Shown here: positions 36,094-45,021 of the stretch, piece after piece | Layout: every line of letters starts with the position of its first letter | Position numbering within the stretch: the stretch's first letter is position 1 | Assembly (NCBI RefSeq): GCF_001761385.1 | Contig: NZ_CP017476.1 | Location: 795,501-859,500 of the forward strand | Length of the DNA stretch: 64,000 bases | Source of the DNA: Hydrogenophaga crassostreae | GTDB taxonomy: Bacteria > Pseudomonadota > Gammaproteobacteria > Burkholderiales > Burkholderiaceae_C | Direction of reading: 5' to 3' | Notes under the pieces: generated by a model | What the model saw: the letters and a program-made list of their open reading frames with translations, nothing else | What the model was told of the DNA's origin: nothing | The model's database searches: none | Translations under genes and position numbers: made by a program

Positions 36094-37893
36094 TCAGGCC
36101 GGCGCCTTCGCTGGTGAAGTTGGCCCATGGGGCGAGTTCGCGGCGACCAGGCCCGGCGCCACCGCAAGGGCTTGGACCGAGGGTCTCGCCGCAGGCCCTT
36201 TGGGTTTCTGGGCTTTGGTCAGTTCGGCCAGCACCTGGTCGGTGGGTCCAAACAGCTGAGGGATGCCGTCTTTGAGCAGCAACAGCTTTTGTGTGATGCC
36301 GATGATGTTGGGGCGGTGGGTGATCAGCACCAGGGTCTTGCCACGCTGTTTCAGATCGGTGATGGCGCTCACCAGGGCCTGTTCGCCAGCCTCGTCCAGG
36401 TTTGAGTTCGGCTCATCGAGCACCACGAATGAGGGGTCACCGTAGAGCGCCCGGGCCAGGCCGATGCGCTGTTTTTGGCCCCCGGAGAGACCCGCTCCGC
36501 CGTCGCCCAGCGGTGTGTCATAGCCTTGCGAAAGGTGCTGAATCATGTCGTGCACGCCAGCGCGCTGTGCGGCCTGAATGACCTGTTCGGCATTCACTTC
36601 GCCGAACCGCGCAATGTTCTCACTGATGGATCCGCTGAACAGCTCCACGTCTTGCGGCAGATAGCCTACATGGGGGCCCAGTTGCGCCTTGTCCCATTGA
36701 TAAACATCGGAGCCATCCAGGCGCATGGTGCCCGCAGCTGCAGGCCATACGCCGACCAGCACCCGCGCCAGCGTTGACTTGCCCGAGCCGCTGGGGCCGA
36801 TCACGGCCATGGCTTCACCTGCTGGAAGCGCAAAGCTGAGGTTGCGCAGGGCCGGCACAGTGGCGCCCGGGGGCACCACGGTGACCGCTTCGGCCGCCAC
36901 CCGTCCTTCGGGCCTGGGCAATGCCATGCGGTCGGGTCGCTGGGGGTTGTTGGCCAACAACTCGCTCAACCGGCGGTATGCGCTGCGGGTATTCGACCAG
37001 CCTTTCCACATGCCAATCAGCTGGTCCACCGGGGCCATGGCACGGCCCATAAGAATCGAGCCCACGATCATCATGCCGGGCGTGATGTGGTTCTCCAGCA
37101 CCAGCAAGGCACCCATGCCCAGAATCAACGACTGCAGGGACACGCGGACGAACTTGCTGCTGGCTGTGACCAACCCGGCCTTTTCGCTGGCCTCTGCCTG
37201 CAACTGCAGAAATTTGCTGTGCAGCTTGAACCAGCGCCCCATCAGGTGGGGCAGCATGCCCATGGCTTCAATGACTTCGGCATTGCGCAGGTTGTTGGTG
37301 GCCAGATTGCCCGCCACGATGGCCATGCTGTTGGCTTCGGTCAAGGGTTTGCGCGAAACCACCTCATTGACCCAGGCGAGGATGACCAATACAGCCGTGC
37401 CGGCGAGTGCAAAGACGCCCAAAGTCCAGTCAAACATGAAGATGACCAGCAGGTACACCGGAAACCACGGTGCATCAAAAAAAGCGAACAGCGAGTTGCC
37501 GGTGAGGAACTGGCGGATGGTGGTCAGGTCAGCCAGTGACTGACCTGCGTTGCCACCGGTGCGTTTCAGGTTTTGTTCGAACGCGGCCGCGTAGACCCGT
37601 TTGTTCAGCTTCATGTCGAGCTTGGCACCGACCCGGATCAACACATAGCTGCGCACCAGTTCCAGCGCGTTCATGAAGAGATAGGCGCCCAGCACCATCA
37701 GCGTCAGCATGAGCAGCGTGGTTTCGTTGCGACTGGAAAGCACCCGGTCGTACACCTGCAGCATGTACAGCGAAGGCACGATCATCAGCAAATTGATGAT
37801 GGCGCTGAACACGCCGACGCTGCGAAACGCGCTGCGGAATTCCGACAGCGCTCGACCAATTTCGTTGTCAGGCAGTTTCAGGCTGGAGAACAT
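36094..37893 (-). CDS. type I secretion ABC transporter, PrtD family
   Basis: A 599-residue half-transporter with fused membrane and ATPase domains. Six helices in about residues 20-310 (starting VFSAIINLLMIVPSLYMLQVYDRVL) are followed by the nucleotide-binding domain: Walker A GPSGSGKST, signature LSGGQKQR, Walker B FVVLDEPNSNLD, switch His in ITHR. There is no C39 peptidase-like N-terminal domain, as in PrtD-type exporters of proteases, lipases and haem-binding proteins. ATG 37893 gives the conserved start; the frame stays open upstream but is not protein-like. It forms an operon with the adaptor downstream. Confidence 0.92.
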   Translation of the reverse strand: MFSSLKLPDNEIGRALSEFRSAFRSVGVFSAIINLLMIVPSLYMLQVYDRVLSSRNETTLLMLTLMVLGAYLFMNALELVRSYVLIRVGAKLDMKLNKRVYAAAFEQNLKRTGGNAGQSLADLTTIRQFLTGNSLFAFFDAPWFPVYLLVIFMFDWTLGVFALAGTAVLVILAWVNEVVSRKPLTEANSMAIVAGNLATNNLRNAEVIEAMGMLPHLMGRWFKLHSKFLQLQAEASEKAGLVTASSKFVRVSLQSLILGMGALLVLENHITPGMMIVGSILMGRAMAPVDQLIGMWKGWSNTRSAYRRLSELLANNPQRPDRMALPRPEGRVAAEAVTVVPPGATVPALRNLSFALPAGEAMAVIGPSGSGKSTLARVLVGVWPAAAGTMRLDGSDVYQWDKAQLGPHVGYLPQDVELFSGSISENIARFGEVNAEQVIQAAQRAGVHDMIQHLSQGYDTPLGDGGAGLSGGQKQRIGLARALYGDPSFVVLDEPNSNLDEAGEQALVSAITDLKQRGKTLVLITHRPNIIGITQKLLLLKDGIPQLFGPTDQVLAELTKAQKPKGPAARPSVQALAVAPGLVAANSPHGPTSPAKAPA

Positions 37894-38294
37894 GGGGCTT
37901 GGAGGTGTTTCTGGGGGGGCGGTTTGCACGCTTGCCAAAGATGGCGGCAGCCTTGGGGCGGGACAGTCCGTGGGCAGGGCGTTGTGGAACTTGGTGACAA
38001 GTCTGCCGGATGCTGGAAGGTTCGAAGGCTGGAGTTGGGGCCCAATCCGCCCGCACTTTGTGTCATCGCATGCAAGGAGCCTTCGCGAAGACGGGGCACG
38101 GACTGGGTCGGCCATCGTGCTTTTGGTGGGTGCGCGTGCGACAGCGGTTTTCGCTTCTTCTCTCACCCTTTTCCCGGTTGCAGGCCATCGCCTTCAAGGG
38201 TCATTGCCCGGTTGTAAAATGGGGTGTTCAGAGCGAGCCGGTGCTTCCCCGGCTCGCTTTTTTGTTCAATCCGGAAGCCATGTAGAGGAACACC
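37894..38294. other. divergent intergenic region between secretion ABC gene and BMP gene
   Basis: About 400 bases without a supported gene. It holds the promoters of two divergent units. A TAAAAT at 38215-38220 with TTCAAG at 38193-38198 (16-base spacer) could serve the BMP gene. A terminator-like hairpin on the plus strand follows (listed separately). Confidence 0.5.
38233..38263 (+). terminator. terminator-like hairpin in the BMP gene leader
   Basis: Perfect 9-bp stem GCGAGCCGG (38233-38241) and CCGGCTCGC (38249-38257), 7-base loop, six T. It is 31 bases before the BMP start and no plus-strand gene precedes it in this divergent region, so it may be an attenuator or the end of a short untranslated RNA. 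Confidence 0.75.
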
Positions 38295-39395
38295 ATGTAC
38301 AAAAACCTCGTGGCCAGGCGCGTTTGCGCCGTTTTGGCTGCCTGCTTTTTTCTCCCTTTTTTATCGTCAGCCCACGCCGAGGGGAGCGCCAAGCCCCCGT
38401 TAAAGGCCGCATTCGTGTACGTGGCACCCTTGGCCGGGCCTGGCTGGGTGGCGCAACACGAACAGGGGCGTCAGGCGGTTCAGGCGGCGCTGGGTGACCA
38501 GGTCAAGACGTCGTTCGTTGACAACGTGGCCGAAGGGGCCGATGCCGAGCGCGTGATCCGGGATCTGGCGCGGCAAGGCAATCGCATCATTTTTACGCCC
38601 AGTTTTGGCTACATGGAGCCCACCCTCAAGGTGGCGCGCGAGTTTCCTGATGTGAAGTTCGAGTCCGTCACCGGGTACAAGACAGCCGCCAACGTGGCGG
38701 TGGCCAACGCCCGGTACTACGAAGGCCGTTACCTGGCCGGCATCGTGGCCGGCCGGATGGCGACCCGGGCGGGTTACGTGGCGGGCTTTCCGATTCCCGA
38801 GGTGATCCAGGGCATCAACGCCTTCACCTTGGGCATGCGGTCGGTCAACCCCAAGGCCACGGTGCGGGTGGTGTTTCTGGGCGAGTGGTTCAACCCGCCC
38901 CGCGAGCGAGATGCAGCGATGAGCCTGATGAACCAGGGTGCGGAAGTCCTGGCCTCTCACACCGGATCCACCGCGGTCATGATCGCGGCGCAGGAACGCG
39001 GCAAGCTGGCCGTGGCCTATCACTCGGATATGCGCCAGGTCGCTCCCGACGCGCAAATTGCTGCGGTCACCCACCATTGGGGGGACTACTACACCCAGCG
39101 CACCCGTGCCGTGCTCGATGGCACCTGGAAAACCGGCTCGGTATGGGGCGGCGTGAAGGCGGGCATGGTTCGACTGGAGGGTTTCGGCCCGAAGGTACCC
39201 GCCGCGGTGCGCACAGAAGCCTTGGCGCGTCAGGCGCAGTTGGCCACCGGCAAATTGGAGGTGTTTGCGGCTTTGCATGACCTGCACGACAACGAAGGGC
39301 GCATTGTTGTCCCTGCTGGGCGCAACTTGAGCGATGGCGATATTCGAACCATGAACTGGCTGACAGAGGGCGTGATCGGCCGGATCGAGAAATAG
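38295..39395 (+). CDS. BMP family ABC transporter substrate-binding protein (nucleoside/purine type)
   Basis: A 366-residue periplasmic binding protein with a Sec signal ending SSAHA. It belongs to the BMP/PnrA family that binds nucleosides or purine-like ligands: AAFVYVAPLAGPGWVAQHEQGRQAV at the N-terminus, RIIFTPSFGYMEP, and NARYYEGRYLAGIVAGRMA. The cognate permease and ATPase genes are not in the window. The guanine deaminase gene starts about 70 bases downstream on the same strand, which supports a purine substrate. Confidence 0.88.
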   Translation: MYKNLVARRVCAVLAACFFLPFLSSAHAEGSAKPPLKAAFVYVAPLAGPGWVAQHEQGRQAVQAALGDQVKTSFVDNVAEGADAERVIRDLARQGNRIIFTPSFGYMEPTLKVAREFPDVKFESVTGYKTAANVAVANARYYEGRYLAGIVAGRMATRAGYVAGFPIPEVIQGINAFTLGMRSVNPKATVRVVFLGEWFNPPRERDAAMSLMNQGAEVLASHTGSTAVMIAAQERGKLAVAYHSDMRQVAPDAQIAAVTHHWGDYYTQRTRAVLDGTWKTGSVWGGVKAGMVRLEGFGPKVPAAVRTEALARQAQLATGKLEVFAALHDLHDNEGRIVVPAGRNLSDGDIRTMNWLTEGVIGRIEK

Positions 39396-39466
39396 TTCAC
39401 GGGCGCGCATAGGGACCATGCTGTAGCCGGTATGTGCCGGATGCTGTACTTGGTTACAGTGGCAAG

Positions 39467-40744
39467 GTGAACCACAGTTACCGCGCCGCCATTCTTCGTT
39501 TTGATGCAGATCGCCAGCCTGTCTATGAAGCAGATGGGTTGCTGGTGATCGGTCCCGACGCGAACGGCCGCCAAGTGGTGCAGGCCGTGGGAGACCACGC
39601 TGGCGTGGCCAGGCGATTCCCTGATGTTCCGGTCGAAGACTGGCGCGGCAAGCTGATTGCGCCCGGGTTTGTGGATATGCATGTGCATTACCCGCAGACC
39701 GACGTGATCGGTGCCCCGGCCGACGGGCTGTTGCCCTGGCTCGAGAACTACACCTTCCCGCACGAAACACGCTTCCATGATGCTGCGTACGCACGCAGCG
39801 TTGCCGATTTTTTCTTTGACGAACTGCAGCGCAACGGGGTTACAACGGCCTTGACCTTTGCCACGTCCCACCCGGCATCGGTGAACGCAGCGTTTGAAGC
39901 CGCACAGGCGCGGGGCCTGCGGTTCATGACCGGCAAAGTGCTGCAAGACCGCAACAGCCCGGACGGCGTGCGCGATGAGACCGAACAAAGCCTGATCGAC
40001 ACAGAAACACTGATCCAGCGCTGGCACGGCGTGGACCGCCTCGGTTACGCGATCACCCCGCGCTTTGCGCCCACCAGCTCGCCCGAGCAGTTGCGCGGAG
40101 CGGGCGCCTTGGCGGCCAAGTACGGCGATGTGTGGATTCAATCGCATGTGGCGGAGAACCACGACGAGGTGCGTTGGGTGGGTGAGCTGTTTCCCGATGC
40201 CTCCAGCTACCTTGGCGTTTACGGCGACGCCGGTTTGTTGCGTCGGCGAGCGGTCTATGCGCACTGCATCCACCTCGATTCGGGGGACCGGGCCCTGATG
40301 CGCGAATCAGGCGCCGCCGCAGCGGTGTGCCCAACCAGCAACCTGTTTCTGGGCAGCGGCTTCTTCGATTTCGCGGCAGCGGACGCCGCAGGTATGCGCT
40401 ATGGCCTGGCCAGTGATGTGGGTGGCGGCACCAGTTTTTCCCCTTTCAAAACCATGCTCGCGGCCTACTACGTGGGGCGCGAGGGCCAAACCAAACCTGG
40501 GCTGAGCCTGACGCCTTCACAGCTCTGGTGGCAACACACAGCAGGCGCCGCCGATGGCCTGGGACTGGGCGGCCTGGTGGGCAATTTGTTGCCAGGATAC
40601 GAGGCCGATTTTGTGGTGCTGAATCCGCAAGCCACACCGTTGCTGGCGCGCAAGACCCAGCAAACCAACAGCCTGGAAGAACTGCTTTTTGCTTTGATCG
40701 TGTTGGGTGATGAACGCGTGATCGAGCGCGTGCACACCGCCTGA
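39467..40744 (+). CDS. guaD: guanine deaminase
   Basis: A ~425-residue amidohydrolase that converts guanine to xanthine. Zinc ligands and catalytic residues are visible: HVHYPQ (first His pair), HVAENHDEV, AHCIHLD and the Asp in ASDVGGGTS. The segment FVDMHVHYPQTDVIGAPADGLLPWLENYTFP is characteristic of GuaD. The start is one of two GTG codons, 39434 or 39467; I prefer 39467, where NHSYRAAILRF begins the conserved part. Probably co-transcribed with the BMP gene, forming a purine salvage unit. Confidence 0.92.
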   Translation: MNHSYRAAILRFDADRQPVYEADGLLVIGPDANGRQVVQAVGDHAGVARRFPDVPVEDWRGKLIAPGFVDMHVHYPQTDVIGAPADGLLPWLENYTFPHETRFHDAAYARSVADFFFDELQRNGVTTALTFATSHPASVNAAFEAAQARGLRFMTGKVLQDRNSPDGVRDETEQSLIDTETLIQRWHGVDRLGYAITPRFAPTSSPEQLRGAGALAAKYGDVWIQSHVAENHDEVRWVGELFPDASSYLGVYGDAGLLRRRAVYAHCIHLDSGDRALMRESGAAAAVCPTSNLFLGSGFFDFAAADAAGMRYGLASDVGGGTSFSPFKTMLAAYYVGREGQTKPGLSLTPSQLWWQHTAGAADGLGLGGLVGNLLPGYEADFVVLNPQATPLLARKTQQTNSLEELLFALIVLGDERVIERVHTA

Positions 40745-40790
40745 ACTGCTCAGCCGCGAAACGTTGGCGCCGGCGACCGCGCAGCGGCTG

Positions 40791-41145
40791 AGCGTGGGGG
40801 CGTTCAACGACCGCAGCGAAGGGCCGCCCCAAGCAAGGGCAGCCCCCTCGGGGGGCAGCGACCCGCAAAGCGGCGGAGCGTGGGGGCGTTCAACGACCGC
40901 AGCGAAGGGCCGCCCCAAGCAAGGGCAGCCCCCTCGGGGGGCAGCGACCCGCAAAGCGGCGGAGCGTGGGGGCGTTCAACGACCGCAGCGAAGGGCCGCC
41001 CCAAGCAAGGGCAGCCCCCTCGGGGGGCAGCGACCCGCAAAGCGGCGGAGCGTGGGGGCGTTCAACGACCGCAGCGAAGGGCCGCCCCGAGCAAGACCAG
41101 CCCCCTCAGGGGGCAGCGACCCGCAAAGCGGCGGAGCGTGGGGGC
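40791..41145. repeat. 86-bp tandem repeat, four copies plus an 11-bp start of a fifth
   Basis: Units begin AGCGTGGGGGCGTTCAACG at 40791, 40877, 40963 and 41049; a fifth begins at 41135 and stops after 11 bases. The first three are essentially identical; the fourth differs at a few positions (GAGCAAGACCAG, CTCAGGGGG). Each contains a GC hairpin, GCCCCCTCGGGGGGC. As 86 is not a multiple of 3, the array is open in several frames on both strands, which creates spurious long ORFs. Units of this type are familiar from intergenic regions of Comamonadaceae. Confidence 0.93.
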
Positions 41146-41190
41146 CACATTCCACCTCTTTACAATCTCCGCCAACCCCGGAGCAAACAC

Positions 41191-41766
41191 ATGAGCATCA
41201 AAAGCGACAAATGGATCCGCCGCATGGCCGAGCAGCACGGCATGATCGAGCCCTTCGAACCTGGCCAGGTTCGGCAAAACGCCTCTGGCGAGCGCATCGT
41301 CAGCTACGGGACGAGCAGCTACGGCTACGACATCCGTTGCGCGCCTGAGTTTAAGGTCTTCACCAACATCCACAGCACGGTGGTGGACCCGAAGAACTTC
41401 GACGAAAACAGCTTTGTGGACATCAACAAAGACGTTTGCGTGATCCCGCCCAACAGTTTCGCGCTCGCCCGCACCCTGGAATACTTCCGCATCCCGCGCA
41501 ATGTACTCACGATTTGCCTGGGCAAGAGCACCTACGCCCGTTGCGGCATCATCGTCAACGTGACCCCGTTCGAGCCTGAATGGGAAGGCTACGTGACGCT
41601 GGAGTTCAGCAACACCACGCCGCTGCCGGCCAAGATATACGCGGGCGAAGGCTGCGCGCAGGTCTTGTTCTTCGAGAGCGACAAAGACGACGTCTGCGAG
41701 ACCAGCTACAAAGACCGGGGTGGCAAATACCAGAATCAGGTGGGCGTCACGCTGCCCAAGACCTGA
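41191..41766 (+). CDS. dcd: dCTP deaminase
   Basis: A 191-residue trimeric dCTP deaminase producing dUTP for thymidylate synthesis. Diagnostic blocks: SYGTSSYGYDIRCAPEFKVF, CLGKSTYARCGIIVNVTPFEPEWEGYVTLEFSNTTPLPAKIY and YAGEGCAQVLFFE; the catalytic Glu lies in the WEGYVTLEFSN block. ATG 41191 has GGAG about 8 bases upstream. The frame continues open upstream through the tandem repeat, but this is not part of the protein. Confidence 0.96.
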   Translation: MSIKSDKWIRRMAEQHGMIEPFEPGQVRQNASGERIVSYGTSSYGYDIRCAPEFKVFTNIHSTVVDPKNFDENSFVDINKDVCVIPPNSFALARTLEYFRIPRNVLTICLGKSTYARCGIIVNVTPFEPEWEGYVTLEFSNTTPLPAKIYAGEGCAQVLFFESDKDDVCETSYKDRGGKYQNQVGVTLPKT

Positions 41767-41963
41767 GTCCGGTAGGCTGCATGCACCCCATGCCCATGCC
41801 CATGACCGTCGCGTGAGCGCACGGGTTCGCGACTTTTCGCAAGCCTGTGCCCGCAAGGGTCCCCACAATTGGTCTTTTTGACCGCTGTGTTTGCATAATG
41901 CAACAGCCGCAGCGCGCACGCGCTCGTTCGGCCCAATGACACGAACGCCCGAGGAGCCCGAAT

Positions 41964-42875
41964 ATGAAGTGGGAAAACAACCGCCAGTCCGACAACATTG
42001 AAGACCGTCGCAACCAGCCCGGTGGCGGCGGTGGCATGTTTGGCGGCGGCGGGCGCCGGCGCGGCGGCAAGGGCATCGGCCTGGGCACCATTGCTGTTGC
42101 TTTTATCGCGGCCTGGATTTTTGGCATCAACCCCATGACCATTCTGGGGTTCCTGGGTGGCGCGGGCGATCTGATGCCCAGCCAGACCCAGAGTGCGCCA
42201 GCCAATTCCACCACGGCAAGCAGCAAACCCACCGATGAAATGGGCCAGTTCGTGGCCGCTGTGCTGGGCGGAACCGAAGATGCGTGGAGCGCTGTGTTCA
42301 AGCAAGGTGGCGCGCAATATCAGGCCCCTAAGCTGGTGATGTTTCGGGGCTCCACCCAGACAGCCTGTGGTCAAGGTCAGGCCGCTATGGGCCCGTTTTA
42401 CTGCCCTGCAGACCGCAAGGTCTACATCGACCTGGGCTTCTATGAAACGATGAAACGCCAATTGGGCGCGCCGGGCGACTTTGCACAAGCCTATGTGGTG
42501 GCCCATGAAGTCGGGCACCACGTGCAAAACCTGATGGGTTTGACCGGCAAGGTGGATGGCATGCGTGGTCGTATCAGTGAGCGGGAGCAAAACGCATTGT
42601 CGGTTCGGTTGGAGTTGCAGGCCGATTGTTTTGCCGGCATCTGGGCCCACCACAACCACAAAAGCAAATCGATTCTTGAATCGGGCGATGTTGAAGAGGC
42701 CATGAACGCCGCCGCCGCCATTGGTGATGACGCTTTGCAACGCAAGAGCCAAGGCGTGGTGGTGCCCGACAGTTTCACCCACGGCACCAGCGCGCAACGC
42801 CAGCGCTGGTTCTCCAAAGGCCTGGAAACCGGCAGTGTTCAGGCCTGCGATACCTTTAACGCGCAACAAATCTAA
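41964..42875 (+). CDS. neutral zinc metallopeptidase family protein (YpfJ-like)
   Basis: A 303-residue protein of the KPN_02809/YpfJ putative neutral zinc metallopeptidase family. The start MKWENNRQSDNIEDRR is the conserved cytoplasmic N-terminus, followed by a Gly/Arg-rich stretch, one membrane helix (about residues 43-63), and an extracytoplasmic domain with the HEVGHH zinc motif (HEXXH), then ELQADCFAG carrying a third-ligand candidate. AGGAG lies about 9 bases before ATG. No substrate is known. Confidence 0.93.
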   Translation: MKWENNRQSDNIEDRRNQPGGGGGMFGGGGRRRGGKGIGLGTIAVAFIAAWIFGINPMTILGFLGGAGDLMPSQTQSAPANSTTASSKPTDEMGQFVAAVLGGTEDAWSAVFKQGGAQYQAPKLVMFRGSTQTACGQGQAAMGPFYCPADRKVYIDLGFYETMKRQLGAPGDFAQAYVVAHEVGHHVQNLMGLTGKVDGMRGRISEREQNALSVRLELQADCFAGIWAHHNHKSKSILESGDVEEAMNAAAAIGDDALQRKSQGVVVPDSFTHGTSAQRQRWFSKGLETGSVQACDTFNAQQI

Positions 42876-43012
42876 CGCAGATCGGCGCCTGGGCTTTCGA
42901 GGCGAAGCGTGATCGCCTCCAGTGTCTGGCACATGACATGTTGTGGGCCCTGTCGAGCCTTCAATTAGAACCCTGAGACAATCCGAAAAAATCCTCAGGG
43001 GGAGCGCTATTG

Positions 43013-43534
43013 ATGACACACCGTTTTTGGGCCCAGTGTGTGGGTCGCATGTTGGTATCCACTCTGCTGGCCATCGGTCTTGCGGCTTGCGCCACTGGCC
43101 CGCGCCTGGTGTCGCACTCCTTCAGTTTCAATGGCCTGAAGGATCACTGGGCTGACAGTGTTGATTTGCTTGCGTATGCCTATGGCGATGGCTACCACAT
43201 GGTTCGCGAGGATCTGAGCAATCCAAGCAGTTCCGCTCTCGCGAACAAGCCGGGGTTGCCCACAGGGCGGTCCATTAACGGACCCATGCCGGTTGGCGAG
43301 TTCTTGTTCGTCAAATGGCGGGTCAAGGCGACGGGTGAGGTGCTGGAGCAGCGGGTGGATTTACGGGGCCGTTTGCCCAAAAACATGACCAACCGAGAGG
43401 TGACGTTTGTGATGGAAGGTCCCCAGTTGTATGTGTTTGTGGTGACCCGTGATGCGCCAATGGTTAAGGGTGTGCTGCTCAAGACATGGCTTTCCAGGTA
43501 CAACCACGCCTACGAAATCTATCCCACCAAATAA
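43013..43534 (+). CDS. lipoprotein, predicted immunity protein of the adjacent lipase effector
   Basis: A 173-residue lipoprotein: signal LVSTLLAIGLAAC with the lipidated Cys near residue 25. The mature part is beta-rich, with a paired strand pattern (MPVGEFLFVKWRVKATGEVLEQRVDLRG) and ends VLLKTWLSRYNHAYEIYP. I do not recognise a named family with certainty. A GGGGGAG ribosome binding site precedes ATG 43013. It lies 22 bases upstream of the lipase-like gene on the same strand. Lipoprotein-then-effector order is the standard layout for immunity genes protecting the periplasm, so an immunity role is inferred. Confidence 0.72.
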   Translation: MTHRFWAQCVGRMLVSTLLAIGLAACATGPRLVSHSFSFNGLKDHWADSVDLLAYAYGDGYHMVREDLSNPSSSALANKPGLPTGRSINGPMPVGEFLFVKWRVKATGEVLEQRVDLRGRLPKNMTNREVTFVMEGPQLYVFVVTRDAPMVKGVLLKTWLSRYNHAYEIYPTK

Positions 43535-43556
43535 GCTAAAAGTCAGGAGCTAGGCG

Positions 43557-44885
43557 ATGGGAAAATCTGTTCGGCGCGCGATGACCGACGCAGAAGTCGT
43601 CCTCATGCCAGAGGCGCGGCAAGCCATGGCCGAAGTGGGCAAGGCCGGAGCCTCAACTGGCTTCAACTACTTTGCAGCCTTTGACGGCACCAACAACGAC
43701 AAAGACAACCTCAAACTCTCTGGCGACCCATTTCAAACCAATGTCGCGAATCTGTTCGATCGAGCAGGACAAAGCGATAGATTTGAATCGGGCTACTACA
43801 AAGGCGTCGGAACCGGCGGAGATCAAGGCAATATCGTCAATGCGGCTGCAAACCCAACCCCTGCGATCGATGCGGCAGCTGAAAGTGCCTACAGCGATTT
43901 CTCCAGGGCCTCGGCAGACTAGTTGCGAGTCCACCCCGATGCCACTCCCGCTGACTTGAGCGCATCGGTGGGGGGCTTCAGTCGGGGTTGCCCATCGGGG
44001 GTGCGGTTTGCGCAGCTGGTGAACGAGCGTGGCTTGGTGACGGCCGATGGCACAGTCGTCGCGCCACCCGGCAGCGTTGCCGTCACCGGCATGGCGCTGA
44101 TCGATCCGGTGGCAACCGGTGTCCAGGGCGAGATGGGCATTCCGAGCAACGTCAAAGGGCCGGTGCTGGTGGTCGAGGGCAACGATGAAAACCGCAGCCA
44201 TTTTCGCCCGCTGTATTACGGCGATGATCCGCGTGTCACCACCGTGCAGCACCCAGGCAACCATGTCGGTGTGGGCGGCGGTTACGACCGCAACGGCACG
44301 GCAGCCAACGTGCTGGAAGGTGTCACCGGGTATTTGCAGAATCGGGGCGTGCCCCTGACCGATGTACCGCAAGCGCTGCGGTTTGACCCAAGCAAGCGGC
44401 CGCAAATCTATACCGAGGGTTATGCCACTGCACGCAATGGCGAGGTCTTGCCCAACCCAGACGGTACGCCAAAGTCGGTTTGGCCTCTGGACGAGGCGAA
44501 GTTGGGCCGCATTGCGGTGAGGCCTCACATGTCCGAAACCCACAAGGCCTGGCTGGAAAAAGCCTTTCAAGATCTCTCCCCCGAACTCAAGGCGCGTGGC
44601 TTGTCTGACGGTCAATGCGCCCAAGCCAGTCTGGCCTGTGTGAGCGCTGCGGCAGAAAACGCCCAATGGGGTGCTCCTGAGCGCTTTGTGGTGAGCAAAG
44701 ACGGTGCCAGCATGGCCGCCGTGCAACAAGACGGACGGTTCACTGAAGTTGGGGTGGGCAAGGCTTTGCAAACGAGCAGCAGTGAATACCTGGAGCGATT
44801 GAACCCGCCGGAACAAGATGTTCAACAAGGACGGGCACTGACCGCCGAAATGCGCCATATCCCGGTGCCACAACTGGCTCGCTGA
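43557..44885 (+). pseudogene. Tle1/DUF2235-like lipase effector with XVIPCD-like C-terminus, interrupted by in-frame amber codon
   Basis: A 442-codon frame broken only by TAG at 43920-43922 (codon 122). The same frame is intact on both sides. N-terminal FDGTNND and the nucleophile elbow GFSRG (codons 140-144, Ser142) match Tle1-type phospholipases; HPGNHVGVGGGYD (codons 232-244) matches the His-containing loop preceding GGGY in that family. The last ~110 codons form a separate domain with GLSDGQ, a helix, ERFVVSKDGASM and VGKALQ, similar to the C-terminus of the lysozyme-like protein at 53425-54279 and resembling the XVIPCD signal of X-T4SS effectors. SD(C) context GAC-TAG-TTG suggests TAC (Tyr) mutated to TAG. 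AGGAG is 8 bases before ATG. The product is either a 121-residue fragment, or full length if the stop is suppressed or is a sequence error. Confidence 0.8.
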
Positions 44886-45021
44886 GCAGCTTCGCTCCGC
44901 CGCCTGGGCGGTGCATCTTTCGGCAAAAGGGGTCCCGATTGGGCGAAAACCGCCCAAAGTGAGAGAATGCAGGGTTAATGCCCTATACCCTGCGCGCATT
45001 TTTTAGGCAGCGCGCCCTGCA

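Noticed and set aside
37894..38166. N-terminal extension of the secretion ABC protein
   Set aside because: The extra ~91 residues are Pro/Arg/Ser-rich and unlike the family; the conserved start is at 37893.
40791..41145. CRISPR array
   Set aside because: The 86-bp units are directly contiguous with no unique spacers and no cas genes are nearby.
40764..41190. Overlapping long frames through the region between guaD and dcd, including an N-terminal extension of dcd
   Set aside because: They arise from the 86-bp tandem repeat, which has no stops in several frames. dcd has a clear start at 41191.
44969..45004. Terminator after the lipase effector gene
   Set aside because: GCAGGG/CCCTGC can pair, but the stem is only 6 bp with a 13-base loop and five bases separate it from the T-run, so it is too weak to call.
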